A stretch of DNA of 64,000 nucleotides from Paracoccus lutimaris (GTDB lineage: Bacteria > Pseudomonadota > Alphaproteobacteria > Rhodobacterales > Rhodobacteraceae). A model generated the notes under the pieces. The model searched no databases and was not told the origin of the DNA. It saw nothing but the letters and a program-made list of their open reading frames with translations. Position 1 is the first letter of the stretch, and each line of letters starts with the position of its first letter. The DNA lies in the NCBI RefSeq assembly GCF_003337565.1, contig NZ_QPJL01000001.1, positions 310,001 through 374,000 on the forward strand, in the 5' to 3' direction. The translations under genes and the position numbers were made by a program. Positions 56,758 to 64,000 of this stretch are shown piece after piece.

Positions 56758-58437
56758 TCAGCCCTTGCTTTTCAGCGCGGCGCCCAGGATGTCGCCCAGC
56801 GAGGCGCCCGAATCCGAGCTGCCATACTGGTCGATGGCTTCTTTTTCCTCGGCGATCTCGCGGGCCTTGATCGACAGGCCCAGACGGCGGGTCTTGGTGT
56901 CGATGTTGGTGACGCGGACATCGACGTGGTCGCCGGTCTGGAAGCGCTCGGGGCGCTGGTCCTGACGGTCGCGGGCCAGATCGGAACGGCGGATGAAGGA
57001 TTTCATGCCGTTATATTCGACCTCGATGCCGCCTTCCTCGATCGCCGTCACGGTGACGGTGATGACCGAGCCACGCTTCACGCCTTCGACGGCTTCGGCC
57101 ATCTGATCGTTTTCAAGCGCCTTGATCGACAGCGAGATGCGCTCCTTGTCGATATCGACCTCTTGCACGACGGCTTTCACCACATCGCCCTTGCGGAAGT
57201 CCTGGATGGCGTCCTCGCCACGGGCATCCCACGAGATGTCCGACAGGTGGACCATGCCGTCGATATCGCCTTCAAGGCCGATGAACAAACCGAATTCGGT
57301 GATGTTCTTGACTTCGCCCTCGATGACGGTGCCGACCGGATGGGTCTCGGCGAAGACTTCCCACGGGTTGCGCATGGTCTGCTTGAGACCCAGCGACACG
57401 CGGCGCTTGGCTTCGTCGATTTCCAGCACCATGACGTCAACCTCCTGCGAGGTCGAGACGATCTTGCCGGGGTGGACGTTCTTCTTGGTCCAGCTCATTT
57501 CCGAGACGTGGACCAGACCTTCGACACCGGCTTCCAGTTCGACGAAGGCGCCGTAATCGGTGATGTTGGTCACGCGGCCGGAATGAACCGAGCCGATCGG
57601 GAACTTGCTGGCGACCGTATCCCACGGATCGGCCTGAAGCTGCTTCATGCCCAGGCTGATGCGGTGGGTGTCCTTGTTGATCTTGACGACCTGAACCTTG
57701 ACGGTTTCGCCGATCGACAGGATCTCGGACGGGTGGTTGACGCGGCGCCATGCCATGTCGGTGACGTGCAGCAGGCCGTCAACGCCGCCAAGGTCAACGA
57801 AGGCACCGTATTCGGTGATGTTCTTGACCACGCCCTCGACCGTCTGACCTTCGGTCAGGTTGGCGATGACTTCGGCGCGCTGCTCGGCGCGGCTTTCTTC
57901 CAGGATGGCGCGGCGCGACACGACGATGTTGCCACGGCGGCGGTCCATTTTCAGGATCTGGAAGGGCTGCTTCAGACCCATCAGCGGGCCGGCGTCGCGC
58001 ACGGGGCGCACGTCAACCTGCGAACCCGGCAGGAACGCAACAGCGCCGCCCAGATCGACGGTGAAGCCACCCTTGACGCGGCCAAAGATGGCGCCTTCGA
58101 CGCGCTCTTCGGCGGCATAGGCTTTTTCCAGACGATCCCAGGCTTCTTCGCGGCGGGCTTTCTCGCGCGAGATCGAGGCTTCGCCACGGGCGTTCTCGAC
58201 GCGGTCAAGATAGACCTCGACTTCATCGCCGACAGCCAGCTTGGCGTCTTCGCCGGGATTTGCGAATTCTTTCAGATCGACGCGGCCTTCCATCTTGTAG
58301 CCGACATCGATGATGGCCTGCCCCGCTTCGATGGCGATGACACGGCCTTTGACAACCGAACCTTCGTCCGGGGTGTCAATGGCGAGGCTTTCGTTCAGGA
58401 GGGCCTCGAACTCCTCCATGGTCGCTTTAGCGCACAT
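56758..58437 (-). CDS. rpsA: 30S ribosomal protein S1
   Basis: The 559-residue protein holds six S1 RNA-binding repeats, with the GSVHSGRVTNITDYGAFVELEAG type of motif repeated through the middle, and brings mRNA to the ribosome. The start MCAKATMEEFEALLNESLA agrees with other alphaproteobacteria, although M7 is also possible. AAAGGAAA lies about 11 bases before the ATG. The leader of over 200 bases contains two hairpins, which could allow the autoregulation known for S1. Confidence 0.97.
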   Translation of the reverse strand: MCAKATMEEFEALLNESLAIDTPDEGSVVKGRVIAIEAGQAIIDVGYKMEGRVDLKEFANPGEDAKLAVGDEVEVYLDRVENARGEASISREKARREEAWDRLEKAYAAEERVEGAIFGRVKGGFTVDLGGAVAFLPGSQVDVRPVRDAGPLMGLKQPFQILKMDRRRGNIVVSRRAILEESRAEQRAEVIANLTEGQTVEGVVKNITEYGAFVDLGGVDGLLHVTDMAWRRVNHPSEILSIGETVKVQVVKINKDTHRISLGMKQLQADPWDTVASKFPIGSVHSGRVTNITDYGAFVELEAGVEGLVHVSEMSWTKKNVHPGKIVSTSQEVDVMVLEIDEAKRRVSLGLKQTMRNPWEVFAETHPVGTVIEGEVKNITEFGLFIGLEGDIDGMVHLSDISWDARGEDAIQDFRKGDVVKAVVQEVDIDKERISLSIKALENDQMAEAVEGVKRGSVITVTVTAIEEGGIEVEYNGMKSFIRRSDLARDRQDQRPERFQTGDHVDVRVTNIDTKTRRLGLSIKAREIAEEKEAIDQYGSSDSGASLGDILGAALKSKG

Positions 58438-58472
58438 ATATATCCAGTTTCCTTTACATGGTTTTCCGGCCT

Positions 58473-58544
58473 GGCGGTTGTCTCCGCCGGTCTTTTTGTA
58501 GACGCCGGGTCAAGCGCGAAAGGGTCGCGGCTTGGGCCCGACCC
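58473..58544 (-). promoter_or_regulatory. Two hairpins in the rpsA leader
   Basis: GGCGG / CCGCC (58473-58488) and GGGTCG / CGACCC (58522-58544) form stems in the 228-base gap upstream of rpsA. The first lies about 36 bases before the start codon. The rest of the gap, to 58665, shows no gene. Confidence 0.4.
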
Positions 58545-58665
58545 TGTCTGAAGCGGCCTGTTCTGGCCCCATCTCTTGTTCCGACCGGCGCCGTATAGCG
58601 GTGATCGCGGGGATTTGCAAGGCTTTCACCCCCGTTTTACCCCAAGCCGCGTGTGCTCACCGCAG

Positions 58666-59841
58666 CTAAAGGACCGGGCCGCGCCTGCCGCCGCGATGGC
58701 GCCGCCTCAGCATCAGGAAACGGCGCTCGAACAGGCGAAAGCTCAGTTCGGCCATGACCAGCGTGATCGGCAGATAAATCAACGTTGTCAGCACATTGGC
58801 ACCGTTCCCTTGCGGCAGCAGCCGGGCGACCAGCTCATTGGCGACATGCAGGCCGATCAGGTGATAGAGATAGATCCCATAGCTGATTTCGCCGATGCGG
58901 CGGATCGGGGCAAAGCGCAGCAGCGGGCTCAGCGCATTGTCCTCGCGCATCACCAGCGACACCAGAAACAGCGCCATGAGCAGGCACATCACCGCCCCCG
59001 GCCAGCTTTTGAGGTTTTCAGGCGAGACGTGAAGCCAGAGCAGCAGCAGCGCCAGAAAAACCGCCGACGCGGCGCGATGGCCGCAGACCGCCCATAAGAG
59101 CCGGAAGCCCGCCCTTTGATCCAGCAGCACCGCCGCCAGGGCGCCGCTCAGCAAGGCGGCAAAGGACATGACCGGCAGCACAAAGACCGCGTGCTGGGTC
59201 TGGAGCCGCGGCAGTCCTCCCGCGCCCGCGCCAAGGGCGAATGCCAGCAAAACCGCGATCACCCCCAAAAGCAGCAAGATCCGCCGCCATGCCAGCAGCG
59301 GCAGCAGCACCATGGTCAGCGGCCAGAGCAGATAGAATTGCTCCTCGACCGACAGCGACCATGTGACCGACATCAGCGGGATCTGCTCGCGCAGGAAATT
59401 CGCCAGGAAAAGCAGGTAGTAAGGCACCAGTGGCAGCAATTCGTGCCGATCCTTGACGCCGATCCAGTAGACCGACATCGCGGTCAGCAGCAGCAGATAG
59501 GCCGGCAGGATGCGCAGCGCCCGCCGCCAGTAAAAGGCCGAAAGCGAGATCGTGCCGCTGTCGCGTTCCTCGCGCAGCAAAAGCGTGGTGATCAGGAAAC
59601 CGCTGAGGACAAAGAACATGTCCACGCCGACAAAGCCGCGCGTCAGCAGTTGCACGGATGACGCCGGATCCATCAGCGGGCTGTGGTGCCAGATCACCGC
59701 CAGAATGCACAGGCAGCGCAACCCGTCGAGCGATCCGAAATGCCGCCGCCCCAGATAGCGGGCATAGGCATCGTCATGCGCCGCGACAGCCGCCGCGCCC
59801 GGCGACCCCGGCAAGGCGCCCTGCCCCGCCTGCCTGCTCAA
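58666..59841 (-). CDS. Acyltransferase family 3 membrane protein
   Basis: The 391-residue protein has about ten membrane helices and the family start [21 protein letters not shown], then [24 protein letters not shown] and [14 protein letters not shown]. It probably adds acetyl or similar groups to a surface polysaccharide or lipid; the acceptor is unknown. Its ATG overlaps the cmk stop by 4 bases, so it is translated with cmk and interposed before rpsA. Confidence 0.92.
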   Translation of the reverse strand: MSRQAGQGALPGSPGAAAVAAHDDAYARYLGRRHFGSLDGLRCLCILAVIWHHSPLMDPASSVQLLTRGFVGVDMFFVLSGFLITTLLLREERDSGTISLSAFYWRRALRILPAYLLLLTAMSVYWIGVKDRHELLPLVPYYLLFLANFLREQIPLMSVTWSLSVEEQFYLLWPLTMVLLPLLAWRRILLLLGVIAVLLAFALGAGAGGLPRLQTQHAVFVLPVMSFAALLSGALAAVLLDQRAGFRLLWAVCGHRAASAVFLALLLLWLHVSPENLKSWPGAVMCLLMALFLVSLVMREDNALSPLLRFAPIRRIGEISYGIYLYHLIGLHVANELVARLLPQGNGANVLTTLIYLPITLVMAELSFRLFERRFLMLRRRHRGGRRGPVL

Positions 59842-60422
59842 GCAAGCACCTGCCGCACCGTCTCGACGGCGCGGGCCACGGCGGCCTCGATGCTCATCTC
59901 GCTGGTGTCGAGCAGGATCGCGTCATCCGCCGGGCGCATCGGCGCCACGTCGCGCGCCGCGTCTCGGGCGTCGCGTTCGCGCAGTTCGACCAGCATCCGC
60001 GCCTCGTCCGCGCCCAGTTCCAGCGCGCGGCGGCGGGCGCGGATCTGATCGCTGGCGGTGACGTAAAGCTTCACTTCGGCCATGGGACAGATCACCGTGC
60101 CGATATCGCGCCCGTCCAGCACCGCGCCGGGTTCCTGCCGCGCGAATGCGCGCTGGAACGCGACCAGCGCCGCGCGCACCTCGGGGATGGCTGCGACACG
60201 GCTGGCGGCCTGCCCGGCCTCGGCGCTGCGCAGATCGCCGCGCGCCAGATCCTCGGGCGAAAGGCTGTTGGCGGCGGCAATCGGATCGCCGCCGCGCGCG
60301 CCCACGGCGCGGTAAAGCAACCCCGTATCCAGATGATGAAAGCTGAAACGCAGGGCCAGCGCCCGCGCGATGGTTCCCTTGCCCGAGGCGGCGGGTCCGT
60401 CGATGGCAATGGTAAAGGGCAT
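59838..60422 (-). CDS. cmk: Cytidylate kinase
   Basis: The 194-residue enzyme phosphorylates CMP and dCMP. The P-loop [11 protein letters not shown] is at residues 7-17, and [12 protein letters not shown] and ARRRALEL are typical. The start at [10 protein letters not shown] gives the normal short alphaproteobacterial form; a longer frame upstream is not convincing. cmk-rpsA-ihfB is a conserved order, here with an acyltransferase in between. Confidence 0.95.
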   Translation of the reverse strand: MPFTIAIDGPAASGKGTIARALALRFSFHHLDTGLLYRAVGARGGDPIAAANSLSPEDLARGDLRSAEAGQAASRVAAIPEVRAALVAFQRAFARQEPGAVLDGRDIGTVICPMAEVKLYVTASDQIRARRRALELGADEARMLVELRERDARDAARDVAPMRPADDAILLDTSEMSIEAAVARAVETVRQVLA

Positions 60423-60623
60423 GGATTCCTCGTCTGTGCGGACAGCCCTATCCATTGCATCCTGCGGGGTCAAAGGTCCAGCACCCGCGCGCCGCGCGAT
60501 GCCGGGACATCCGCAGCGAAACCGCATGGTGCGAAAACGGGCAGAACGCGCGCCACATGGCCGCCGCTTCGTCGTTTCGTCGCGTCACTTGGGCAAATCT
60601 GCCTATCCCAATGGCAGAAGGCT

Positions 60624-60652
60624 TGACCTTTAGCGTGGATTGGTTTGCATCT
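60624..60652 (+). promoter_or_regulatory. Possible dppA promoter
   Basis: TTGACC is followed after 17 bases by TGCATC, a weak -10. It lies in the 265-base gap before dppA, which otherwise shows no gene; TTTGCA occurs twice just downstream. Confidence 0.3.
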
Positions 60653-60687
60653 TTGCACAGAGAATAAATCTAGACATGGGAGGCAAT

Positions 60688-62292
60688 ATGTCGATCTTCT
60701 CAACCCGGTTCCTTGCAGCTTCCGCGCTGGCCCTGATGGCCGCCGCACCCCTGCATGCGAAAACCTTCGTCTACTGCTCGGAAGGCTCGCCCGAGGGCTT
60801 CGACCCCGCGCCCTATACCTCCGGCACGACCTTCGACGCCTCGGGCCATGCGGTCTATAACCGCCTTGTCCAGTTCAAGCCCGGCACCACCGAAATCGAA
60901 CCCGCGCTGGCCGAAAGCTGGGAAGTCTCGGAAGACGGGCTGGAATACACCTTCCATCTGCGCAAGGGCGTCAAGTTCCACTCGAACGAGAAATTCACCC
61001 CGAGCCGCGATTTCAACGCCGATGACGTGATCTTCACCTTCAATCGTCAGGCCAATGCCGACGATCCGTGGCACCAGTATATCGCCGGCATCACCTATGA
61101 ATATTATTCGTCGATGGAAATGGACAAGCTGATCAAGTCCATCGAAAAGGTCGACGACAACACCGTCAAATTCGTGCTGAACCACCCCGAAGCGCCCTTC
61201 CTGGCCAATATCGCCATGCCCTTCGTCGCGGTGGTGTCCAAGGAATATGCCGATGCGCTGGACAAGGCCGGCACCAAGGAAGACCTGAACAACGCCCCCA
61301 TCGGCACCGGCCCGTTCAAGTTCGTGGCCTATCAGAAGGACGCGGTGATCCGTTACCAGAAGAACGCCGACTATTGGGGGACCGCGCCCAAGATCGACGA
61401 TCTGGTCTTTGCCATCACCCCCGATGCCTCGGTGCGTCTGCAAAAGCTCAAGGCCGGCGAATGCCACCTGATGCCCTATCCGGCGCCCGCCGATCTGGCC
61501 GACATCAAGGCCGATCCGAACCTGAAAGTCGATGAACAGCCCGGCCTGAACGTGGGCTATCTGGCCTATAACACCACCGTCGCCCCCTTCGACAAGCCCG
61601 AGGTCCGCAAGGCGCTGAACATGGCGCTGGACAAGAAGGCGCTGATCGAGGCCGTCTATCAGGGCAATGCCGAGGTCGCCAAGAACCCGATCCCGCCGAC
61701 CATGTGGTCCTATAACAGCGCCATCGAGGACGACGCCTTCGACCCGGAGGCCGCCAAGAAGATGCTGGAGGAAGCCGGCGTCAAGGACCTGAGCATGGAA
61801 ATCTGGGCGATGCCGGTGCAGCGTCCCTACATGCCCAACGCCCGCCGCGCCGCCGAGCTGATGCAAAGCGATCTGGCCAAGGTCGGCGTCAAGGTCGAGA
61901 TCGTCAGCTATGAATGGGGCGAATACCTCAAGAAATCCATGGAAGCGGGCCGCAAGGGCGCCGTCATCCTGGGCTGGACCGGCGACAATGGCGACCCGGA
62001 CAACTTCCTGTCGGTGCTGCTGAGCTGCGCCTCGGCCGAGCCGGGCGGTGCCAACCGCGCCTTCTGGTGCAACAAGGAGTTTTCGGATATCATCGCCAAG
62101 GCCAAGGCGACCTCGAACCATGACGAGCGCGTCAAGCTTTACGAAGAGGCACAGGTCATCTTCAAGAAAGAGGCACCCTGGGCCACGCTTGCGCATTCGA
62201 CCCAATACGTGCCGATGGCCAAGAACGTGACCGGCTTCGTGCAGTCGCCGCTGGGTGATTATACCTTCGATACCGTCGACCTGACCGAATAA
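60688..62292 (+). CDS. dppA: Dipeptide ABC transporter substrate-binding protein (DppA type)
   Basis: The 534-residue periplasmic protein has a signal peptide (cleavage near LHA-KT) and the DppA features VYCSEGSPEGFDPAPYTSGTTFDA, VYNRLVQFKPGTTEIEPALAESW, HLRKGVKFH and GTGPFKFVAYQKD. The ATG at 60688 follows GGGAGG. Length and sequence point to dipeptide or heme-related uptake. A hairpin separates it from the permease gene, which starts 70 bases later. Confidence 0.95.
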   Translation: MSIFSTRFLAASALALMAAAPLHAKTFVYCSEGSPEGFDPAPYTSGTTFDASGHAVYNRLVQFKPGTTEIEPALAESWEVSEDGLEYTFHLRKGVKFHSNEKFTPSRDFNADDVIFTFNRQANADDPWHQYIAGITYEYYSSMEMDKLIKSIEKVDDNTVKFVLNHPEAPFLANIAMPFVAVVSKEYADALDKAGTKEDLNNAPIGTGPFKFVAYQKDAVIRYQKNADYWGTAPKIDDLVFAITPDASVRLQKLKAGECHLMPYPAPADLADIKADPNLKVDEQPGLNVGYLAYNTTVAPFDKPEVRKALNMALDKKALIEAVYQGNAEVAKNPIPPTMWSYNSAIEDDAFDPEAAKKMLEEAGVKDLSMEIWAMPVQRPYMPNARRAAELMQSDLAKVGVKVEIVSYEWGEYLKKSMEAGRKGAVILGWTGDNGDPDNFLSVLLSCASAEPGGANRAFWCNKEFSDIIAKAKATSNHDERVKLYEEAQVIFKKEAPWATLAHSTQYVPMAKNVTGFVQSPLGDYTFDTVDLTE

Positions 62293-62316
62293 GGCCAAAG
62301 CGACATCAACTCTTGC

Positions 62317-62346
62317 GGCCGTGCGGGGCACTTCCCCCGCACGGCC
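62317..62346 (+). terminator. Strong hairpin between dppA and dppB, no T-tract
   Basis: GGCCGTGCGGGG and CCCCGCACGGCC form a perfect 12-bp stem with a 6-base loop. As after oppA, no T-run follows, so partial termination or transcript stabilisation is likelier. Confidence 0.65.
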
Positions 62347-62362
62347 CTTAGGTTAGGGCTCG

Positions 62363-63370
62363 ATGCTAAAATTCATCCTCTCGAAACTTCTCTATCTGAT
62401 CCCGACCGTCTTCGGGATCACGCTGGTGGCCTTTGGCTTCATCCGCCTGCTGCCGGGCGATCCCGTGCTGCTGATGGCCGGCGAACGCGGCGTCTCGCCC
62501 GAGCGTTACGCCGAGATCACCGCCCAGCTTGGCTATGACAAGCCGATCTGGCAGCAATATCTGCAATATCTGAACCAGCTCGCGCATGGCGATCTGGGCA
62601 ATTCGCTGGTCACCAAGAAGCCCGTTCTGGCCGAGTTCCTGACGCTGTTTCCGGCGACGGTCGAGCTGGGGCTGGTCGCCATCCTGATCGCCACGCTGAT
62701 CGGCGTGCCGGTGGGCGTGCTGGCCGCGATCAAGCGCGGCTCGTGGTTCGACCAGATCTCGATGACCGGGGCGCTGGTCGGGTTTTCCATGCCGATCTTC
62801 TGGTGGGGACTGCTGCTGATCATCCTGTTTTCCGGCATCCTTGGCTGGACGCCGGTCTCGGGGCGCATCTCGCTGATGTATTTCTTTCCGCCCGTCACCG
62901 GCTTCATGCTGATCGACAGCCTGTTGTCGGGGCAGGACGGCGCGTTCATGTCGGCGCTCAGCCATCTGATCCTGCCCTCGATCGTGCTGGCGACGATCCC
63001 GCTGGCGGTCATCGCCCGCCAGACCCGCTCCGCCATGCTTGAGGTCATGGGCGAGGATTACGTCCGCACCGCCCGCGCCAAGGGTCTGTCGCCCTCGCGC
63101 GTCATTGGCGTCCATGCGCTGCGCAATGCCATGATCCCGGTCATCACCACCATCGGCCTGCAGGTCGGCGTGCTGCTGGCCGGCGCCATCCTGACCGAGA
63201 CGATCTTCTCATGGCCGGGCATCGGCAAATGGATGATCGATTCGATCTCGCGCCGCGACTATCCGGTGGTGCAAAGCGGGCTGCTGTTGATCGCCGGCAT
63301 CGTGATGATCGTGAACCTGCTTGTGGACCTGACCTATGGTCTCATCAACCCGAGGATCCGCCACAAATGA
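62363..63370 (+). CDS. dppB: Dipeptide ABC transporter permease DppB
   Basis: The 335-residue permease has MLKFILSKLLYLIPTVFGITLVAFGFIRLLPGDPV, six hydrophobic helices and the permease loop RTARAKGLSPSRVIGVHALRNAM. AGGGC lies just before the ATG, and its stop overlaps dppC by 4 bases. It belongs to the third peptide importer of the window. Confidence 0.95.
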   Translation: MLKFILSKLLYLIPTVFGITLVAFGFIRLLPGDPVLLMAGERGVSPERYAEITAQLGYDKPIWQQYLQYLNQLAHGDLGNSLVTKKPVLAEFLTLFPATVELGLVAILIATLIGVPVGVLAAIKRGSWFDQISMTGALVGFSMPIFWWGLLLIILFSGILGWTPVSGRISLMYFFPPVTGFMLIDSLLSGQDGAFMSALSHLILPSIVLATIPLAVIARQTRSAMLEVMGEDYVRTARAKGLSPSRVIGVHALRNAMIPVITTIGLQVGVLLAGAILTETIFSWPGIGKWMIDSISRRDYPVVQSGLLLIAGIVMIVNLLVDLTYGLINPRIRHK

Positions 63371-64000
63371 CCGATACAACCGTCAAAATCTCGGACGCGG
63401 CCATTCGCCGGCAGATGCTCAAGGACTTCTGGTTCTATTTCAGCCAGAACCGGGGCGCCGTCATCGGCCTTGCCGTCTTTGTGCTGCTGGTGCTGACCGC
63501 CATTTTCGCGCCGCTGATCGCGCCGCATGACCCGAACCAGCAGTATCGCGACGCCCTGCTGGTCCCGCCGGTCTGGCAAGAGGGAGGCCGCGCCGGCTTT
63601 CTGCTGGGCACCGACGCGGTCGGCCGGGACATGCTGTCGCGGCTGATCTATGGCGCGCAATATTCGCTGTTCATCGGCATCGTCGTCGTCGCCATCGCCC
63701 TGATCGGCGGCGTCATCATCGGGCTGGTCGCCGGTTTCTATGGCGGCTGGGTGGACAGCGTCATCATGCGCGTCATGGATGTGGTGCTGGCATTCCCATC
63801 CCTGCTGCTGGCGCTGGTGCTGGTGGCCATTCTGGGGCCGGGCCTGACCAATGCGATGATCGCCATCGCCATCGTCTATCAGCCGCATTTCGCCCGCCTG
63901 ACCCGCGCCGCGGTGATGGGCGAAAAGGCCCGCGAATATGTGACCGCCGCCCGTGTTGCGGGCGCAAGCAACCTGCGCCTGATGTTCAAAACCATCCTGC
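63367..64000 (+). CDS. dppC: Dipeptide ABC transporter permease DppC, N-terminal part
   Basis: The open frame runs from the ATG overlapping dppB to the last base of the window and gives 211 residues. It has the LGTDAVGRDMLSRLIYGAQYS motif and most of the permease helices, and ends within the permease loop (YVTAARVAGASNLRLMFKTIL). About 80 to 90 residues are missing; ATPase genes probably follow. Confidence 0.93.
   Translation, partial: MTDTTVKISDAAIRRQMLKDFWFYFSQNRGAVIGLAVFVLLVLTAIFAPLIAPHDPNQQYRDALLVPPVWQEGGRAGFLLGTDAVGRDMLSRLIYGAQYSLFIGIVVVAIALIGGVIIGLVAGFYGGWVDSVIMRVMDVVLAFPSLLLALVLVAILGPGLTNAMIAIAIVYQPHFARLTRAAVMGEKAREYVTAARVAGASNLRLMFKTIL

Overview
This is GC-rich chromosomal DNA from a member of the Alphaproteobacteria, most likely Rhodobacterales and probably Paracoccus or a close relative. 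The signs are the TRAP transporter with periplasmic receptor, a cmk / rpsA / ihfB / lapA / trpF / trpB gene order, a class I lysyl-tRNA synthetase, an opgGHC glucan operon, several oligopeptide ABC operons, and codon use strongly biased to G/C at third positions. No rRNA, tRNA, CRISPR array, insertion sequence or prophage was seen. Almost every base lies in or between ordinary chromosomal genes, and no gap exceeds 300 bases.

Layout. 1-2813: the end of a TRAP receptor gene and a convergent TRAP permease pair. 2955-5201: cobU-cobT-cobS, the late steps of cobalamin assembly. 5330-10988: a complete oppABCDF peptide uptake operon. 10985-21744 (minus strand): an acetate locus reading acs, a large MFS transporter, a DUF4212 subunit, actP, a cNMP/CBS/DUF294 protein, a small membrane protein, a one-domain response regulator and a membrane-anchored kinase-like protein fused to a DnaQ-type exonuclease. 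22005-24821: a HugZ-like flavin-fold protein and a right-handed beta-helix protein. 24960-30845: lysS, a TerB-family gene, then fhs-nadD-dacB. 30890-39455: the opgGHC operon for osmoregulated periplasmic glucans beside a periplasmic His/Asp-rich protein and a PepSY protein / response regulator / PhoQ-type kinase operon on the other strand. 39458-44789: a dipeptide-type ABC operon whose substrate-binding gene is broken. 44961-48797: a glutathionylspermidine-synthase-like gene with a YgiB-like lipoprotein, eda, and an MFS gene. 48892-52660: purine breakdown (NCS2 permease, allantoinase/OHCU decarboxylase fusion, ureidoglycine aminohydrolase). 52786-60422: a DsbA-like protein, then trpB-GNAT-trpF-lapA-ihfB-rpsA-acyltransferase-cmk on the minus strand. 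60688-64000: a third peptide ABC operon that runs off the window.

How the parts work together. Three peptide importers, the acetate importer and acs, the TRAP system and the purine genes describe a heterotroph that scavenges small organic compounds. The most unusual grouping is the signalling set downstream of actP: a nucleotidyltransferase-like cNMP/CBS protein, a lone receiver protein and a transmembrane, PAS-containing, degenerate-kinase protein ending in an intact DEDDh exonuclease. The second is the glucan neighbourhood, where a PhoPQ/FeuPQ-like two-component operon, preceded by a PhoP-box-like direct repeat and two candidate periplasmic modulators, sits next to opgGHC. The third is the substrate-binding gene at 43189-44789, which carries two amber codons and a one-base frameshift while the rest of its operon is intact.
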